DNA from: Pseudovibrio ascidiaceicola
GTDB lineage: Bacteria; Pseudomonadota; Alphaproteobacteria; Rhizobiales; Stappiaceae
Direction of reading: 5' to 3'
DNA: 64,000 nucleotides
Assembly: GCF_900114245.1 (NCBI RefSeq)
Contig: NZ_FOSK01000013.1
Location: forward strand, 95,195 to 159,194
The notes under the pieces were generated by a model that did no database searches, had not been told where the DNA came from, and saw only the letters and a list, made by a program, of their open reading frames with translations. Below, piece by piece: positions 1-9,148 of this stretch. Each line of letters begins with the position of its first letter. The first letter of the stretch is position 1. The translations under genes and the position numbers were made by a program.

Positions 1-1859
1 CCTTCAATGCTTACCGTGATTTCAATGGTCCGCAAAAACTTTGCATTCTCTTCGGCAATGCCAACCACTTGTTGCTCTGTTGTTGTGGACGCCGTTGGAC
101 CAAACACTTCATGGGTTACATCTGAATCCCAAACCTCATCAACATCCGTCCAGAAATCTTGGGCCGGATCCAGTGACATTTTTGCTGGGAATGGGTCATG
201 GTTGGCAAATCGGTTGACCAGCTTGCAGGTATTGCGCAAGGGCTGATCAATCACATTTTCCAGCTCATAAGGGAGCATTTCAACAGCGTTAGAGTTCAGA
301 TTATGGATCGTGACATCCAATGGCAGGGTGAGCATGCCATTGCGGGTGGCCGCATTCTGATTAACACCCGGATCTCGCCAACGGTCATCTGTAAAGGGGT
401 CAATAAAAATGCCTCTTTTGGCCGCGGGCTCCTTATCATGGATATCAAGCTGCAAGCGATTTAAGGCAATCAGATCTAGTGCATCATTGAGCCGGTCCAA
501 GGCTACTTGGATCTGATCATAAGTGACATTGTGAGTGCCATCGTTTTTAACACGAGGCAGCCCATCAAAGTCATTGTAAACTGTCGCCAGTTTCAAGAGG
601 TTGCCCGGAACTTCGGGCACAATAGCGCGCGCTGCTGAAAGCCCTTCATGGTACACTGCTGCGCCTGCCTGATCGAGACAGACCAGATCCACGCGAGGCA
701 GTTTCCGAGTGTAGATGATTACCACCTCCCCACCTTTTCGGCCTCCAGACAACTCAAAATCATGTGCGGTTGGGTTTTGAGGGACAACCGAGTCCCGATA
801 ACGATACTTGCAGGTGTATGTGGAACCGGGGGACGGCTCATCCCCTGCCAGCGACCAATCGACTTTATCGGCGGTGAGCTGATAGTCGGCGCTCTTCGTA
901 AAGGTTTTAGAGCCCTGCTTGATCTCAACAAGCTCCTTTACACTATCATTTTCAAGCCCATCAGAACCGTTGAGTATCTGTTCTCGTGTGACGACTTCTG
1001 TGATTTCTTTTTCAAGCGAAATGTTAACGATTGTATCAATTGGCCCGTAATGCACTCGGAAGCGCTGGGTTTCATTTTGCTGCACCGTGTAGGTGTGCTG
1101 CTCACCATCGATCTGGAAAGTGTCCCACTTCTCTTCCACCTCAAGGCGCAGCGCGTATTGACGTGGACGCTTAAAGCCTTTGATATTGCCGGTGCCAGCA
1201 GCGATGGAAAAGACCACATTGCCGTCAGATTTCTCAATTGCAGTAACGCGGCAACCCTCGTCAATGTAGTTGCCATTTGCTCCAAAATCCTGCGCAGCAG
1301 ACACTTGTGCTACTTGGCTCATTTCTGCCGGTGGAGTCTGGTCCAATGGGGTGCCCTTGACCAGATTGTAAACCGGATAGAGCTGACCATCCGCACCATC
1401 TCCGGCATAGCCCCAAACAAGACGGGTCACGATCTTTGACGCACCTTGCTCGCCTTCGGCTTCTGTGCCGGGTTTTAGGCCCGCAAGTGTTGGATCATCT
1501 TCAGAGTTAATCACAGTGGAGCTGACACGCACGCCAACCACAAGATCACCTGTCAGGTCCACACCTTCCAAAACAGCAGCATCAACCGGACGCACGTCCC
1601 CTGCGATGTAAACAGTCCCTGCACCAAGCAGAATTCGGCTGCCTTCACGATCAATCTCAATGGCCGCGCCGGACTTGCGGTCACCATCACGGGAGACAGT
1701 GTTGCCGATACGAGTAGACTGGCCACGCGCAATACCAAACGCATCATTGAGATCCGTTCCGGTGATAAAGACGCCTTCAGGCCATACAGAGGCGGAATCG
1801 TTCTGGCGCGCAGGCGTGCGATCAAACGCGCCTTGCACGAGTGGATGTTCAAAAGCCAT
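1..1859 (-). CDS. Phage tail protein, DUF4815-like (3' end outside window)
   Basis: The frame is open from an ATG at 1859 to the left edge, so at least 619 residues are present and the C-terminus is missing. The protein starts MAFEHPLVQGAFDRT and is rich in beta-type segments. I recall this pattern from the DUF4815 family of phage tail or tail-fibre proteins; that match is from memory. It directly follows the tail protein I gene (11 bases apart), the usual place for a tail-fibre or baseplate-wedge protein. No stop was noticed in the stretches I translated. Confidence 0.62.
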   Translation of the reverse strand, partial: MAFEHPLVQGAFDRTPARQNDSASVWPEGVFITGTDLNDAFGIARGQSTRIGNTVSRDGDRKSGAAIEIDREGSRILLGAGTVYIAGDVRPVDAAVLEGVDLTGDLVVGVRVSSTVINSEDDPTLAGLKPGTEAEGEQGASKIVTRLVWGYAGDGADGQLYPVYNLVKGTPLDQTPPAEMSQVAQVSAAQDFGANGNYIDEGCRVTAIEKSDGNVVFSIAAGTGNIKGFKRPRQYALRLEVEEKWDTFQIDGEQHTYTVQQNETQRFRVHYGPIDTIVNISLEKEITEVVTREQILNGSDGLENDSVKELVEIKQGSKTFTKSADYQLTADKVDWSLAGDEPSPGSTYTCKYRYRDSVVPQNPTAHDFELSGGRKGGEVVIIYTRKLPRVDLVCLDQAGAAVYHEGLSAARAIVPEVPGNLLKLATVYNDFDGLPRVKNDGTHNVTYDQIQVALDRLNDALDLIALNRLQLDIHDKEPAAKRGIFIDPFTDDRWRDPGVNQNAATRNGMLTLPLDVTIHNLNSNAVEMLPYELENVIDQPLRNTCKLVNRFANHDPFPAKMSLDPAQDFWTDVDEVWDSDVTHEVFGPTASTTTEQQVVGIAEENAKFLRTIEITVSIE

Positions 1860-1870
1860 TAGGATGGTCC

Positions 1871-2980
1871 TTATGCGAAGCTCAGGAGAACCTTCACGCG
1901 GGTGCGCTTGGTGAGCCGCAATTCAGTTGTAAGCGCCTGCGAGCAAACAGCTGCAAACGGTGTTTCGATCTGGTCAGGAAGAAGCCAGCGCTTTCCTTGT
2001 GGCTGGTCCGGCTTTGGTGTGGCTCCGAACAGCAGAGCAACAGAGGCGCAGTCTTCGCCTGCCCCTTCGCCAAATCCGGTGAGCGCCTCCACATAGACAC
2101 GCTGCCCTTGATCGTGCGGAGTGATCTGCTCTGCGCCGACCTTGTAAGTGGAGCCGGGCGCAACCTGATGCAGTGCCTTAAAACGCCTTGCCCCGATCAT
2201 GGAGCCATCGGCACGATAAAAGCCCATATAGCCGCCCAGCAACGCTGTTTGGCGGGCCATGACGCGAAGCTTCGCCCCACCCCCCAAATCCTGCCATGAG
2301 GTTTCAATCTCGCTCCATGGCGCTGCCAGCTCGTCCCAAGTCACACCACCTGAAGAGATATCGATGTAAACACCGATTTCCTGCTTTTCAGCATCTGTAA
2401 GCGCTCTTTGAAACTCATGCGTGGTGCCAAAGCTCCACTTGGTTGGAACGTCACCGACCTTTGCGCCGGAGTGCGACGATAGAAGCGCATTTCCAAGCTT
2501 GGAATAAGACAACTCAGCAGCGCGAATGTCATAGCCGTTGAACGCCCGCATCACCTTGGTGCGCCGGGAAACGGAAAGACCAACGATCCCGGCAATGCGA
2601 GGTAAATCCTCTTCACTGTGCGGGAGCCGGTCAAGTGCCAGCTGGTCCCAATGCCATTTGCGCCGCCTGCTTGGCGCCTGCTCCAAGAGCCCGCCATAGT
2701 CTATAAAGCCTAGCCCCTTATAGACCGCAGCCTCAAAGCCGCGAATGCGCAGCCATTCAAGGCCCACATCATAGAGCTGATAGATGTTATCTACGTAGGG
2801 GCTCAGGATACCAAGCCCAGTTTCCTGAATGAGGTGCGGCATGATACGTGGCTGCGGATTGGCCCACTTCATGCCGAAATTGTCATAGTGCTGGCGGACC
2901 TGCTGAAGCGCTTCATGATTGGCCTCGGAGATCGCCTGCATCCATGGAGTGGCGCCAGCTGGCAAAAGTGTTTCTGTCAT
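1871..2980 (-). CDS. Phage tail protein I (P2 gpI-like)
   Basis: A 369-residue protein; the N-terminal half has the pattern of the P2 gpI tail family (for example GLGILSPYVDNIYQLYDVGL near residues 54-73). gpI is a baseplate-edge protein of contractile tails, needed with J to complete the baseplate. It is longer than P2 gpI, and the C-terminal part (from about residue 180) is not one I can assign. The start overlaps the end of the J gene by four bases, so translation is probably coupled. Order V, gp25, J, I agrees with P2-type baseplate operons. Confidence 0.78.
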   Translation of the reverse strand: MTETLLPAGATPWMQAISEANHEALQQVRQHYDNFGMKWANPQPRIMPHLIQETGLGILSPYVDNIYQLYDVGLEWLRIRGFEAAVYKGLGFIDYGGLLEQAPSRRRKWHWDQLALDRLPHSEEDLPRIAGIVGLSVSRRTKVMRAFNGYDIRAAELSYSKLGNALLSSHSGAKVGDVPTKWSFGTTHEFQRALTDAEKQEIGVYIDISSGGVTWDELAAPWSEIETSWQDLGGGAKLRVMARQTALLGGYMGFYRADGSMIGARRFKALHQVAPGSTYKVGAEQITPHDQGQRVYVEALTGFGEGAGEDCASVALLFGATPKPDQPQGKRWLLPDQIETPFAAVCSQALTTELRLTKRTRVKVLLSFA

Positions 2981-3825
2981 CGCCCGCGCCCCATGGAACT
3001 GATTGAAATCGTGCCAAGCGCAATAGCTTCATTGGGATCAGCCACAACGTCAGTAAATGGCGCGTCAACAATCACGTTGTTGATCCCATCGCCCATGGCC
3101 GTGTTGATCAGCCAAGCGCGGGTGAGATCGAGTCCGAGGCGGTCTTCAGCCTCCCAAGCAGCCCGCAGTTTTGTCTCCAATGTCTCTAAGGCTGAGTTGC
3201 GTGCATGCTCTTCAAGCTGAACCTTCAAAGCCACATCAATGGTCTTGGTGACAGCAGACACCACACTGAAACGATCTGAAGTGACTTTGTTGGTTGGCAA
3301 GTTCAGATGTGCCAGGACGGTTTCAAGTAGTTCATCGCTTGCATGGCCACCGGGAACAGCTGAGAGAATGCCCACATGGAGTGTCGGATCAACTCCGTCA
3401 TCCCAGATTGCAACGCCCTTCACATCCAAATGCGCGTCCATTGCAAGCGCCTTGTAACGCTCCTCAGGACCACCGCCAGAACGCCCGACAATGTGAAGCT
3501 TGATGCGCGTCTTAAAGCGCTCATCGTCTTCCCCTTGCATGCGTGTGACACCATAAAAGGTCGCCAATACATCAAGCGCCACGCCGTAGGAATAATCCAC
3601 GAAGTAGAGAACGAACTTCTCATTCCCCAGCTGCAGAAGATAGACGACCAGATAAACCAGTTCCTCTTGCAGAATTTTAGCCGGATCTGTTTCAAGTTCG
3701 CCAACGGTCCAAGGGATGCCTGCTGCTTCAAACTTGGTTTTCAGGCGGTCAAGCGAGGCTGCAAGGATGGCCTCATAGTCGATATTCTCAATCAACTCTG
3801 GTGGCGGAAGCTTGGTCTGGGCCAT
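2977..3825 (-). CDS. Baseplate assembly protein J
   Basis: A P2 gpJ-like baseplate wedge protein of 282 residues from the ATG at 3825; an in-frame TTG lies three codons upstream. The N-terminus (PPPELIENIDYEAILAASLD) and the central stretch GVTRMQGEDDERFKTRI are typical of the baseplate J family. It lies between gp25 and tail protein I and overlaps the latter by four bases. It should form the wedge that links the baseplate hub to tail fibres. Confidence 0.85.
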   Translation of the reverse strand: MAQTKLPPPELIENIDYEAILAASLDRLKTKFEAAGIPWTVGELETDPAKILQEELVYLVVYLLQLGNEKFVLYFVDYSYGVALDVLATFYGVTRMQGEDDERFKTRIKLHIVGRSGGGPEERYKALAMDAHLDVKGVAIWDDGVDPTLHVGILSAVPGGHASDELLETVLAHLNLPTNKVTSDRFSVVSAVTKTIDVALKVQLEEHARNSALETLETKLRAAWEAEDRLGLDLTRAWLINTAMGDGINNVIVDAPFTDVVADPNEAIALGTISISSMGRGR

Positions 3826-3830
3826 ATGGA

Positions 3831-4235
3831 TCAACTTTCCAGTGTTTGCACCTTCCCATCCCGAAAGAACAGGCCGAAGGAAACAGAACGTTCAACGGTA
3901 AAATCTGGTGGTGAAAGGTGCGCTTTCGGGCGAAAGTCTGCCTCAATAGTTAGGCCGACAGCCCCCAAGCGAACTTGCTCTACAGAGCCTTGCGGAGTCA
4001 GACGCCGGACCTTGAACCGGGGCTCCCAGCGATCAATTGCAACCGCAATCAGCTGCATGAAGACAGCAAAACGCTTTGGTGAAAGCTTCTTACCCAAAAT
4101 CTCTACAAAGCCCGCGCCGAATTGCCTGCGCATCACCCGAGAGTAAAGCCGGGTGCCTAGGGTGACTTCCACGCCTTGGAGTGCTGATTGCAGGTTAGAG
4201 ATCGGCTGCCCTGTGTGCCTGCAAATCCCCGCCAT
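3831..4235 (-). CDS. Baseplate wedge protein, GPW/gp25 family
   Basis: A 134-residue protein starting MAGICRHTGQPISN at 4235, one base after the preceding stop. Upstream in-frame ATGs exist but would overlap the previous gene by about 90 bases, so the inner start is preferred. The segment LGTRLYSRVMRRQFGAG is typical of P2 gpW / T4 gp25 baseplate proteins. The gene lies between V and J as in P2. Confidence 0.83.
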   Translation of the reverse strand: MAGICRHTGQPISNLQSALQGVEVTLGTRLYSRVMRRQFGAGFVEILGKKLSPKRFAVFMQLIAVAIDRWEPRFKVRRLTPQGSVEQVRLGAVGLTIEADFRPKAHLSPPDFTVERSVSFGLFFRDGKVQTLES

Positions 4236-4236
4236 A

Positions 4237-4443
4237 TCAGGCCTCTGGCTTTGCAGGAGCTTTACTGCGCCGCTTGCGCGGTGCTGGTGGGGTGCCGTTT
4301 TCGCCGTCATCAAGGCTGGCAACACCTATTTCAACGTAATAGGCAGCCGCCTGCTCTGTCATTTCGACAATGCGATCCTCAGGCACACGCGCACCATCAA
4401 CGGTGTCCGCACCTTCGCGGATCCGGTATCTCTTCTTTGTCAT
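4237..4443 (-). CDS. Small phage protein of unknown function
   Basis: A 68-residue protein packed between the gpV and gp25 genes. It has an N-terminal acidic/basic mixture and a basic C-terminal tail (APRKRRSKAPAKPEA). I do not recognise a family. Tight spacing on both sides (11 bases to V, one base to gp25) supports it as a real member of the baseplate operon. Confidence 0.6.
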   Translation of the reverse strand: MTKKRYRIREGADTVDGARVPEDRIVEMTEQAAAYYVEIGVASLDDGENGTPPAPRKRRSKAPAKPEA

Positions 4444-4454
4444 GTCTGGAGTCC

Positions 4455-5018
4455 TTAGTTGGGGCCTTTGGTGTTAGCTGGTCCCGGCGAAATGCCGCCG
4501 TGTGTGTGGGTAGAGCCGACGTTCTTACTATTGTGCGTAACCTTGCCGCCTTGAGTATCAACACCATCGCCGCTGATTATATGTGTCACGCCGCCCACGG
4601 TGATTTCGATACTGTTCTCCGCTGAGATCTGGAGCTTGCCGCCTTTGATCTGGATACGCACGCCCGCATCTTGAAAAACATTGGCTTCCATATCGGTATT
4701 GGGCGTTTCGTGGTCGTTGCTATAGCCGCCTGGCAGCAGTATTCCTTGCCGGGGATCGCCGTTTGGATTGAGCGTCCCCACCATCTGCCCGACCTTTAGC
4801 GGAATGGAAGTTTTAGAGGTTTCCGGATGCGGTTTCCAAGGTGAGAGATAAGGGGCGCCCTCTTCATCCTCTCCCAGTTTGATCCGGTAGCCCTTATCCG
4901 GATCGATATCATGTACCGGCCCGACCTGTATCATCTCAGAAATAACAGACCTCAAGGTTTCCAGTTCAGCCTGCTGCTGAGTGAGCAGCTCGGCGATTAC
5001 CTCCCACTCGCTATCCAT
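4455..5018 (-). CDS. Baseplate assembly protein V (spike)
   Basis: A 187-residue P2 gpV-like protein from ATG 5018; a longer frame starts at 5105 but would lie inside the preceding gene. After an N-terminal OB-like part (VGPVHDIDPDKGYRIKLG), repeated short beta segments (GVRIQIKGGKLQISAENSIE) suggest the trimeric beta-helix of the spike. The C-terminus contains STHTHGG, a metal-binding HxH tip as in P2 gpV spikes. It would pierce the outer membrane. It overlaps the upstream gene by eight bases. Confidence 0.82.
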   Translation of the reverse strand: MDSEWEVIAELLTQQQAELETLRSVISEMIQVGPVHDIDPDKGYRIKLGEDEEGAPYLSPWKPHPETSKTSIPLKVGQMVGTLNPNGDPRQGILLPGGYSNDHETPNTDMEANVFQDAGVRIQIKGGKLQISAENSIEITVGGVTHIISGDGVDTQGGKVTHNSKNVGSTHTHGGISPGPANTKGPN

Positions 5019-5748
5019 CTTGTGCGACCTCATTGAGCCCGAGCGTTTGGATCTGGTCTGGATGCATGCCGTTTTCCATTCTGAACACATCAAGCGGAGG
5101 CGCATCCGGCTCTAAGGCAGCGCGCATTAAGTCAGCTTTAGCGGCTATGCTTGGATCATCACTGGCCTGCATGAGCTCAAATAGTTCCCCGAATGGGTTT
5201 GAGAGCACTTCAGCGCCGGTTCTTGGCTCTTCTAAAAGCATGCACTTGAGCTCAAACTGGTGAGCCGCGAGCCGCAATCCATCTTGTTCATTTGCAATAC
5301 GACCCTTTTTGAAGCTGGTCACACCTATCAAAAGCTCTCGGAACATCTTCACATATGGATCTCTGGTATCTGATAGTGCGTTGAGGATCTCGCGGCCAAT
5401 AAGATCAAGTTTGAACTCCATATTGGCATCAGTAACCGGAATATCCTGCACGATGACAGCTTCGCCTGTTTCATTATCTTTGACGGACATAGAAGAGGTG
5501 ATGCCCCACTCGAAATAGATTTTGGTGTCGGCTTGGCCGAGCAACTCCAGACTATTGCCCCTCGCCTGCATGTCTGCCTCATCTGTATAGACAGTCAAAA
5601 AAGGTTGGTCTTGGCTCGTTTCTGGCAGACCATCCTCATTGAAGTTGAGCGCACCAAAAGCCGAGTCCTGAACGTTCTCGCCGACACTTGTCTTGCCCTT
5701 CAGAGCTTCGCAAAGGCAGTATCGTGCAGCAATCCTAACTAGGCTCAT
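5011..5748 (-). CDS. Probable tail terminator/neck protein
   Basis: A 245-residue protein. The beginning (RIAARYCLCEALKG, then QPFLTVYTDEAD) resembles tail terminator proteins of the lambda gpU class, which cap the tail at the head junction; this is a pattern judgement, not a firm match. It follows the head-tail joining-like gene (four-base overlap) and precedes gpV, the expected neck position. The C-terminal half (after about residue 180) is acidic and unassigned. Confidence 0.5.
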   Translation of the reverse strand: MSLVRIAARYCLCEALKGKTSVGENVQDSAFGALNFNEDGLPETSQDQPFLTVYTDEADMQARGNSLELLGQADTKIYFEWGITSSMSVKDNETGEAVIVQDIPVTDANMEFKLDLIGREILNALSDTRDPYVKMFRELLIGVTSFKKGRIANEQDGLRLAAHQFELKCMLLEEPRTGAEVLSNPFGELFELMQASDDPSIAAKADLMRAALEPDAPPLDVFRMENGMHPDQIQTLGLNEVAQDG

Positions 5749-6122
5749 GCTTCCCCCAATTCCAAAACAATGCGCAGCTGATCGCGATAGTTAGCGTGCA
5801 GCACGTCAAACCAAGGCATCCCATCACGGGTAATTGCTCTGATGGTATCGCCCTTTTTGATTTCCGGGCCGGTGTAAAGCGACTTTGCGATATGCAATTG
5901 AGTCTTTGCTGAGTTGACGCGGCCACGCCACTTCAAAGCGTCACCACCACTCAAGTTGGTGTTGCGTACATTGCCTACTCTCAAAATCGCTTGGATTGTC
6001 GTGTTTCCGCGTGATTGGTCCTGTCTGCCATCCTGCAAAAACTTGAGCTCAATAGCTTCCGCCCATCGTTCATCTGCGGCCTTCACTACTTTCTCAAAAT
6101 GTTTCTTTGTTTCAGGTGTCAT
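5745..6122 (-). CDS. Probable head-tail joining protein
   Basis: A 125-residue protein with a charged N-terminal helix and a C-terminal beta-rich part (KKGDTIRAITRDGMPWFDVL). This shape and the place after the capsid gene suggest a lambda FII-like head completion protein. No catalytic motif is seen. It overlaps the next gene by four bases. Confidence 0.48.
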   Translation of the reverse strand: MTPETKKHFEKVVKAADERWAEAIELKFLQDGRQDQSRGNTTIQAILRVGNVRNTNLSGGDALKWRGRVNSAKTQLHIAKSLYTGPEIKKGDTIRAITRDGMPWFDVLHANYRDQLRIVLELGEA

Positions 6123-6142
6123 AGCTTGGCCTCACAAAAGGA

Positions 6143-6168
6143 AAAGGCGCGAGTTTCCCCGCGCCTTT
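6143..6168 (-). terminator. Intra-operon hairpin after the post-capsid gene
   Basis: Nine-base stem (AAAGGCGCG / CGCGCCTTT) with an eight-base loop and short T runs on both sides, lying between genes ending at 6172 and starting at 6122. It could lower transcription of neck and tail genes relative to the capsid genes. Confidence 0.6.
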
Positions 6169-6171
6169 GTT

Positions 6172-6603
6172 TTACTGTGCTTCGGCGGCTTCAATAGCCG
6201 CTTGGTACTCTTCGACGGTCCAGTCTTCGTCCGGCGTAATGCCAAGCTCTTTGGCTTTGGTGTCGAGTTCGTCAAACTGAGCCCGAACCAGATCGCGAAC
6301 GTTGTCACGTAGGGTTTCAAGACCAATGTTTTTAGGCGGACGGTAATCAAGCTTTTCAGCTTCTTCACGCAACGCGTCCATGCTCATGGCGCTGTAAGCA
6401 TCTTCGCCGCCCTCATCGGCAACTGGCTCGGTGTCTGGTTCGTCTGCTTTATAGGCAAGACCATCATCGATCAGGCTTGTTGCATAAGAAACCGGAACCT
6501 CAACGGCTTCACCGGGTTCAATCGTGACGACGCCGCCCTCACCTACGACCTCTCCGGGGATCATGAGCCCAGAGAGGTTTGCAATCCACATAGTTTTAGT
6601 CAT
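6172..6603 (-). CDS. Phage head protein of unknown function with HeH/LEM-like segment
   Basis: A 143-residue acidic protein directly after the major capsid gene. The N-terminus has a small beta-type part (VTIEPGEAVEVPVSYATSLI). Residues 75-105 (SMDALREEAEKLDYRPPKNI) look like the short HeH/LEM/SAP-like helix-extended-helix found in phage head completion proteins. Position matches lambda FI. Function is not established. Confidence 0.5.
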   Translation of the reverse strand: MTKTMWIANLSGLMIPGEVVGEGGVVTIEPGEAVEVPVSYATSLIDDGLAYKADEPDTEPVADEGGEDAYSAMSMDALREEAEKLDYRPPKNIGLETLRDNVRDLVRAQFDELDTKAKELGITPDEDWTVEEYQAAIEAAEAQ

Positions 6604-6615
6604 GGAGCACCCCCC

Positions 6616-7638
6616 TTACTGGCCCGGTGTATAGTTTTGAAGACGGATTTTACGCAGAACACTGGGGTTGGTGCAGAGGGACATGGCGTTCATCTGCACT
6701 TCAATGGAGCGCCCTTTATCGTTTGGATCCTTGAACTGTCGAAGGTAAAGCGGCAGGCCTTCGGAGTTCACCGTATCTTCGTAGTCAGCGGGACCGAAAC
6801 GAGTGATAAACAAATCAGGCACGCCAAACGGAACAATGCGAGCCTCATTGTGGGCAATATAGGTGCCCCCACCGGCTTCTCTCGCTTTACGGCCCTGTTT
6901 GTAGCGTTCAAACTTGAAGCCACCGAAATCGAACTTATCCGGGGCTGCGTTCCGCAACTTCCCTGCAGAAGAGGTGTTGAGGAAAGTCTCGCGAACTTCA
7001 GGACGGTTCCAGATCCATTCATGAAAATTTCGACCAGAGAACACATGCATATGCCCGTATGCCCGATCAAGGTCATCTTCAATGCCATACAGCGCATGCA
7101 TCAAGAAAGAGCCAAGGCTCAGATCTGCGTCTTCATGATCGAGGTCAAGCGGAGCTGGGATTGCATAGCCAAACTTGGCATAGAGGTTCGCCAGCGTTTT
7201 GCCATTGCGGGTCAGAACGATGCCGTTCAGTGCACCCATGCGTTGGTGTTCCAGCGTATTATCAAGGTCGCGGGTATGTTTGCGCCCCTTCTTCACAACG
7301 CGTTCCTGAAGCCGCTCCAACTGATCATTTGTCCCGGTTCTACGAACGTTCTGGATTTCGTCAGCTGAGATATGATCATTGCGCTCGTAATGAGGGATCT
7401 TGAAGGACTCGAGGGTGCGCTCTTCATCCCCGGTTGTTTCCCCAGGTCCACCACGAGCGGTTGGCTCGACTAGCTGCAGGTCGTTGCCTTCCCGTTCAAT
7501 GTCGATGTAAGTGGTGTCCACCCCATCTTCTTCGAACAGGCCGGACTTGCCGATCTGATCAGGAACCGAAGGTTCTTCATTGATGGCAAGCGTAAGGTTG
7601 TGAACGCTAAAGCGGTCGTCATCCCAGATATCAGGCAT
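6616..7638 (-). CDS. Major capsid protein (lambda gpE family)
   Basis: A 340-residue protein with the pattern of the phage major capsid protein E family: LTLAINEEPSVPDQIGKSGLF near the N-terminus, then PHYERNDHISADEIQNVRR, and a C-terminal RSIEVQMNAMSLCTNPSVLR. Length fits gpE (about 340). It follows the decoration protein gene, as in lambda (C, D, E). It forms the icosahedral shell. Confidence 0.92.
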   Translation of the reverse strand: MPDIWDDDRFSVHNLTLAINEEPSVPDQIGKSGLFEEDGVDTTYIDIEREGNDLQLVEPTARGGPGETTGDEERTLESFKIPHYERNDHISADEIQNVRRTGTNDQLERLQERVVKKGRKHTRDLDNTLEHQRMGALNGIVLTRNGKTLANLYAKFGYAIPAPLDLDHEDADLSLGSFLMHALYGIEDDLDRAYGHMHVFSGRNFHEWIWNRPEVRETFLNTSSAGKLRNAAPDKFDFGGFKFERYKQGRKAREAGGGTYIAHNEARIVPFGVPDLFITRFGPADYEDTVNSEGLPLYLRQFKDPNDKGRSIEVQMNAMSLCTNPSVLRKIRLQNYTPGQ

Positions 7639-7680
7639 TTAAGTCTCACATATTTTTGAAAGAAAGGGGTTGGTTGGCCG

Positions 7681-8049
7681 TTAGCGTGTGATCAGCCCGA
7701 CCGCTTTTAACTCAGCGAGCTTTGCGGCTACTTTGTCGGCATCATCCACCGTCGAATGGAAGTTCAACATGACTTCCTTTACTTCGGCATCCCGACCCAA
7801 AACCACTGCTTCGACATCCTGAGACGTAGCATCAACAGCGTTAGCGAGAACCGCTTTTGCCGTTTCTGAACCATCAGCACCTGTTGCCGGGGACGGAACA
7901 TACTTTTGGGAATCGGTCTGCTTTCCGACCACAGTGGCAGCCGCTACCACACCTGAGCCAGCCGCAATGGTCACAGTCTCGCGAGAGCGGTTGCCGCTTG
8001 CTTCGGAAAGTAGAAAAGACCAGTCACGCTGGCGCATTTTCGTTGACAT
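7681..8049 (-). CDS. Head decoration protein (lambda gpD-like)
   Basis: A 122-residue protein starting MSTKMRQRDWSFLLSEA at 8049; a start four codons upstream would place it in the poly-T tract of the hairpin. Family features are the N-terminal 'SEA.GNRSRETVTIAAG' and the C-terminal 'AKLAELKAVGLITR'. Decoration proteins bind the expanded capsid as trimers and stabilise it. The gene lies between the protease and capsid genes, behind a terminator-like hairpin. Confidence 0.86.
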   Translation of the reverse strand: MSTKMRQRDWSFLLSEASGNRSRETVTIAAGSGVVAAATVVGKQTDSQKYVPSPATGADGSETAKAVLANAVDATSQDVEAVVLGRDAEVKEVMLNFHSTVDDADKVAAKLAELKAVGLITR

Positions 8050-8061
8050 GCAAAACTCCAT

Positions 8062-8084
8062 AAAAAAAGGCCGCGTATGCGACC
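8062..8084 (-). terminator. Terminator-like hairpin in front of the decoration gene
   Basis: On the minus strand GGTCGC-ATAC-GCGGCC forms a six-pair stem (one G-U) with a four-base loop, followed by seven T. It sits between the protease stop (8115) and the decoration protein start (8049). Confidence 0.68.
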
Positions 8085-8114
8085 TGCTTAAGCTTTGTTG
8101 CGGGTGAAGAAGGC

Positions 8115-9140
8115 TTAAGAGGCCATCAACTCACGACGTTTTTTGTAAATAGAACCAGCACTCATCGTCGGCTGTTGTGGCTTGTCAGTGCTGTCCAGAC
8201 CTGCACCCGTCTGTCGCAAATTGTTGTATTCGCTCTGCGATGGGTTGTTGTTGGGGGCTGGCTCGTTGTCTTCCATCAAGTCAAACTTCGCTTTGATCTG
8301 TTCAAAATCCATGCCATCGGCCATGAAGGATTCTGCAAGCTTTGGCTGCTTCTGCGCCTGCGGGAGTTCCATCACTTGCTTTTGCAACTTCATGTAGGTT
8401 TCGACGCCTTCCTTGACGCCATCGGCTTTGCCCTTAGCTTCCGCATCAGCCACCATCTGAGCAATTTCTTCATCAGTCTTTGGCATTTTCGTCTGTTCCT
8501 CTTGGGTTGGGGTTGTCTGCTCAGGCTCCTTGCCCCACTTGTTCGTGCGGGTCATAGTCACCAGCTCTTTTGGAGCTTTCGAGTATTGGGTGTAATCAAA
8601 CGGCGGGCACATAAGCGAGTTCGTGCTGCCATCGTGAGTTGTTGCAAAACCAGCGATGACCGCCTCTTCACCCATCATCCACGTTTCAGCCTCCATGATC
8701 TCTCGGGCTTCTTCCGTAGTCTTGCCGGATGCTTTAGCGTAAAGCTTTGCATACTCATCAGCCTGCATGTCGAGCAGAGCCGCACCTTCTTTGAGATCTC
8801 GCGCAGTGCCCCAAACGCCAGAGGATGGATCATGGATCATCATCTGAGCACCAGCTTTCATGATACGAACATCTGCGCCCATTGCGATGAGTGAAGCAGC
8901 TGAAGCTGACATTGCATCAATCTGAACTGTAACCTGGCCGTCATGGGCTTTGAGAGCGTTGTAGATGGCTATAGCAGTGATCGGATCACCACCACCTGAG
9001 TTCATTCGAACAGTTACGTCCTTTTCACGCCCGTGCTCTGCGAGTGCCTCAATGACCTGCAGCGCGGTAAAGAACTCTTCGTACCAGTCGAGCCCAACAG
9101 CCCCATACATGAAGATTTGCCCGTCTCGATAAATTCCCAT
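8115..9140 (-). CDS. Head maturation protease/scaffold (ClpP-fold, lambda gpC-like)
   Basis: A 341-residue protein. Residues 1-180 have the ClpP/S14-like fold: the glycine-rich RMNSGGGDP, the serine in AMSASAASLIAMG (nucleophile) and the histidine in MMIHDPSSGVWG. The rest is charged and helical with a long acidic stretch (TTPTQEEQTKMPKTDEE onward), as expected for a fused scaffold like lambda C/Nu3. A separate Nu3-like internal start may exist. Processes the prohead before DNA packaging. Confidence 0.88.
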   Translation of the reverse strand: MGIYRDGQIFMYGAVGLDWYEEFFTALQVIEALAEHGREKDVTVRMNSGGGDPITAIAIYNALKAHDGQVTVQIDAMSASAASLIAMGADVRIMKAGAQMMIHDPSSGVWGTARDLKEGAALLDMQADEYAKLYAKASGKTTEEAREIMEAETWMMGEEAVIAGFATTHDGSTNSLMCPPFDYTQYSKAPKELVTMTRTNKWGKEPEQTTPTQEEQTKMPKTDEEIAQMVADAEAKGKADGVKEGVETYMKLQKQVMELPQAQKQPKLAESFMADGMDFEQIKAKFDLMEDNEPAPNNNPSQSEYNNLRQTGAGLDSTDKPQQPTMSAGSIYKKRRELMAS

Positions 9141-9148
9141 GTGTTCCT

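Noticed and set aside
648..1439. Rightward 263-residue frame
   Set aside because: It is antisense to the tail-fibre-like gene, has no ribosome site and codes for a cysteine-rich low-structure product.
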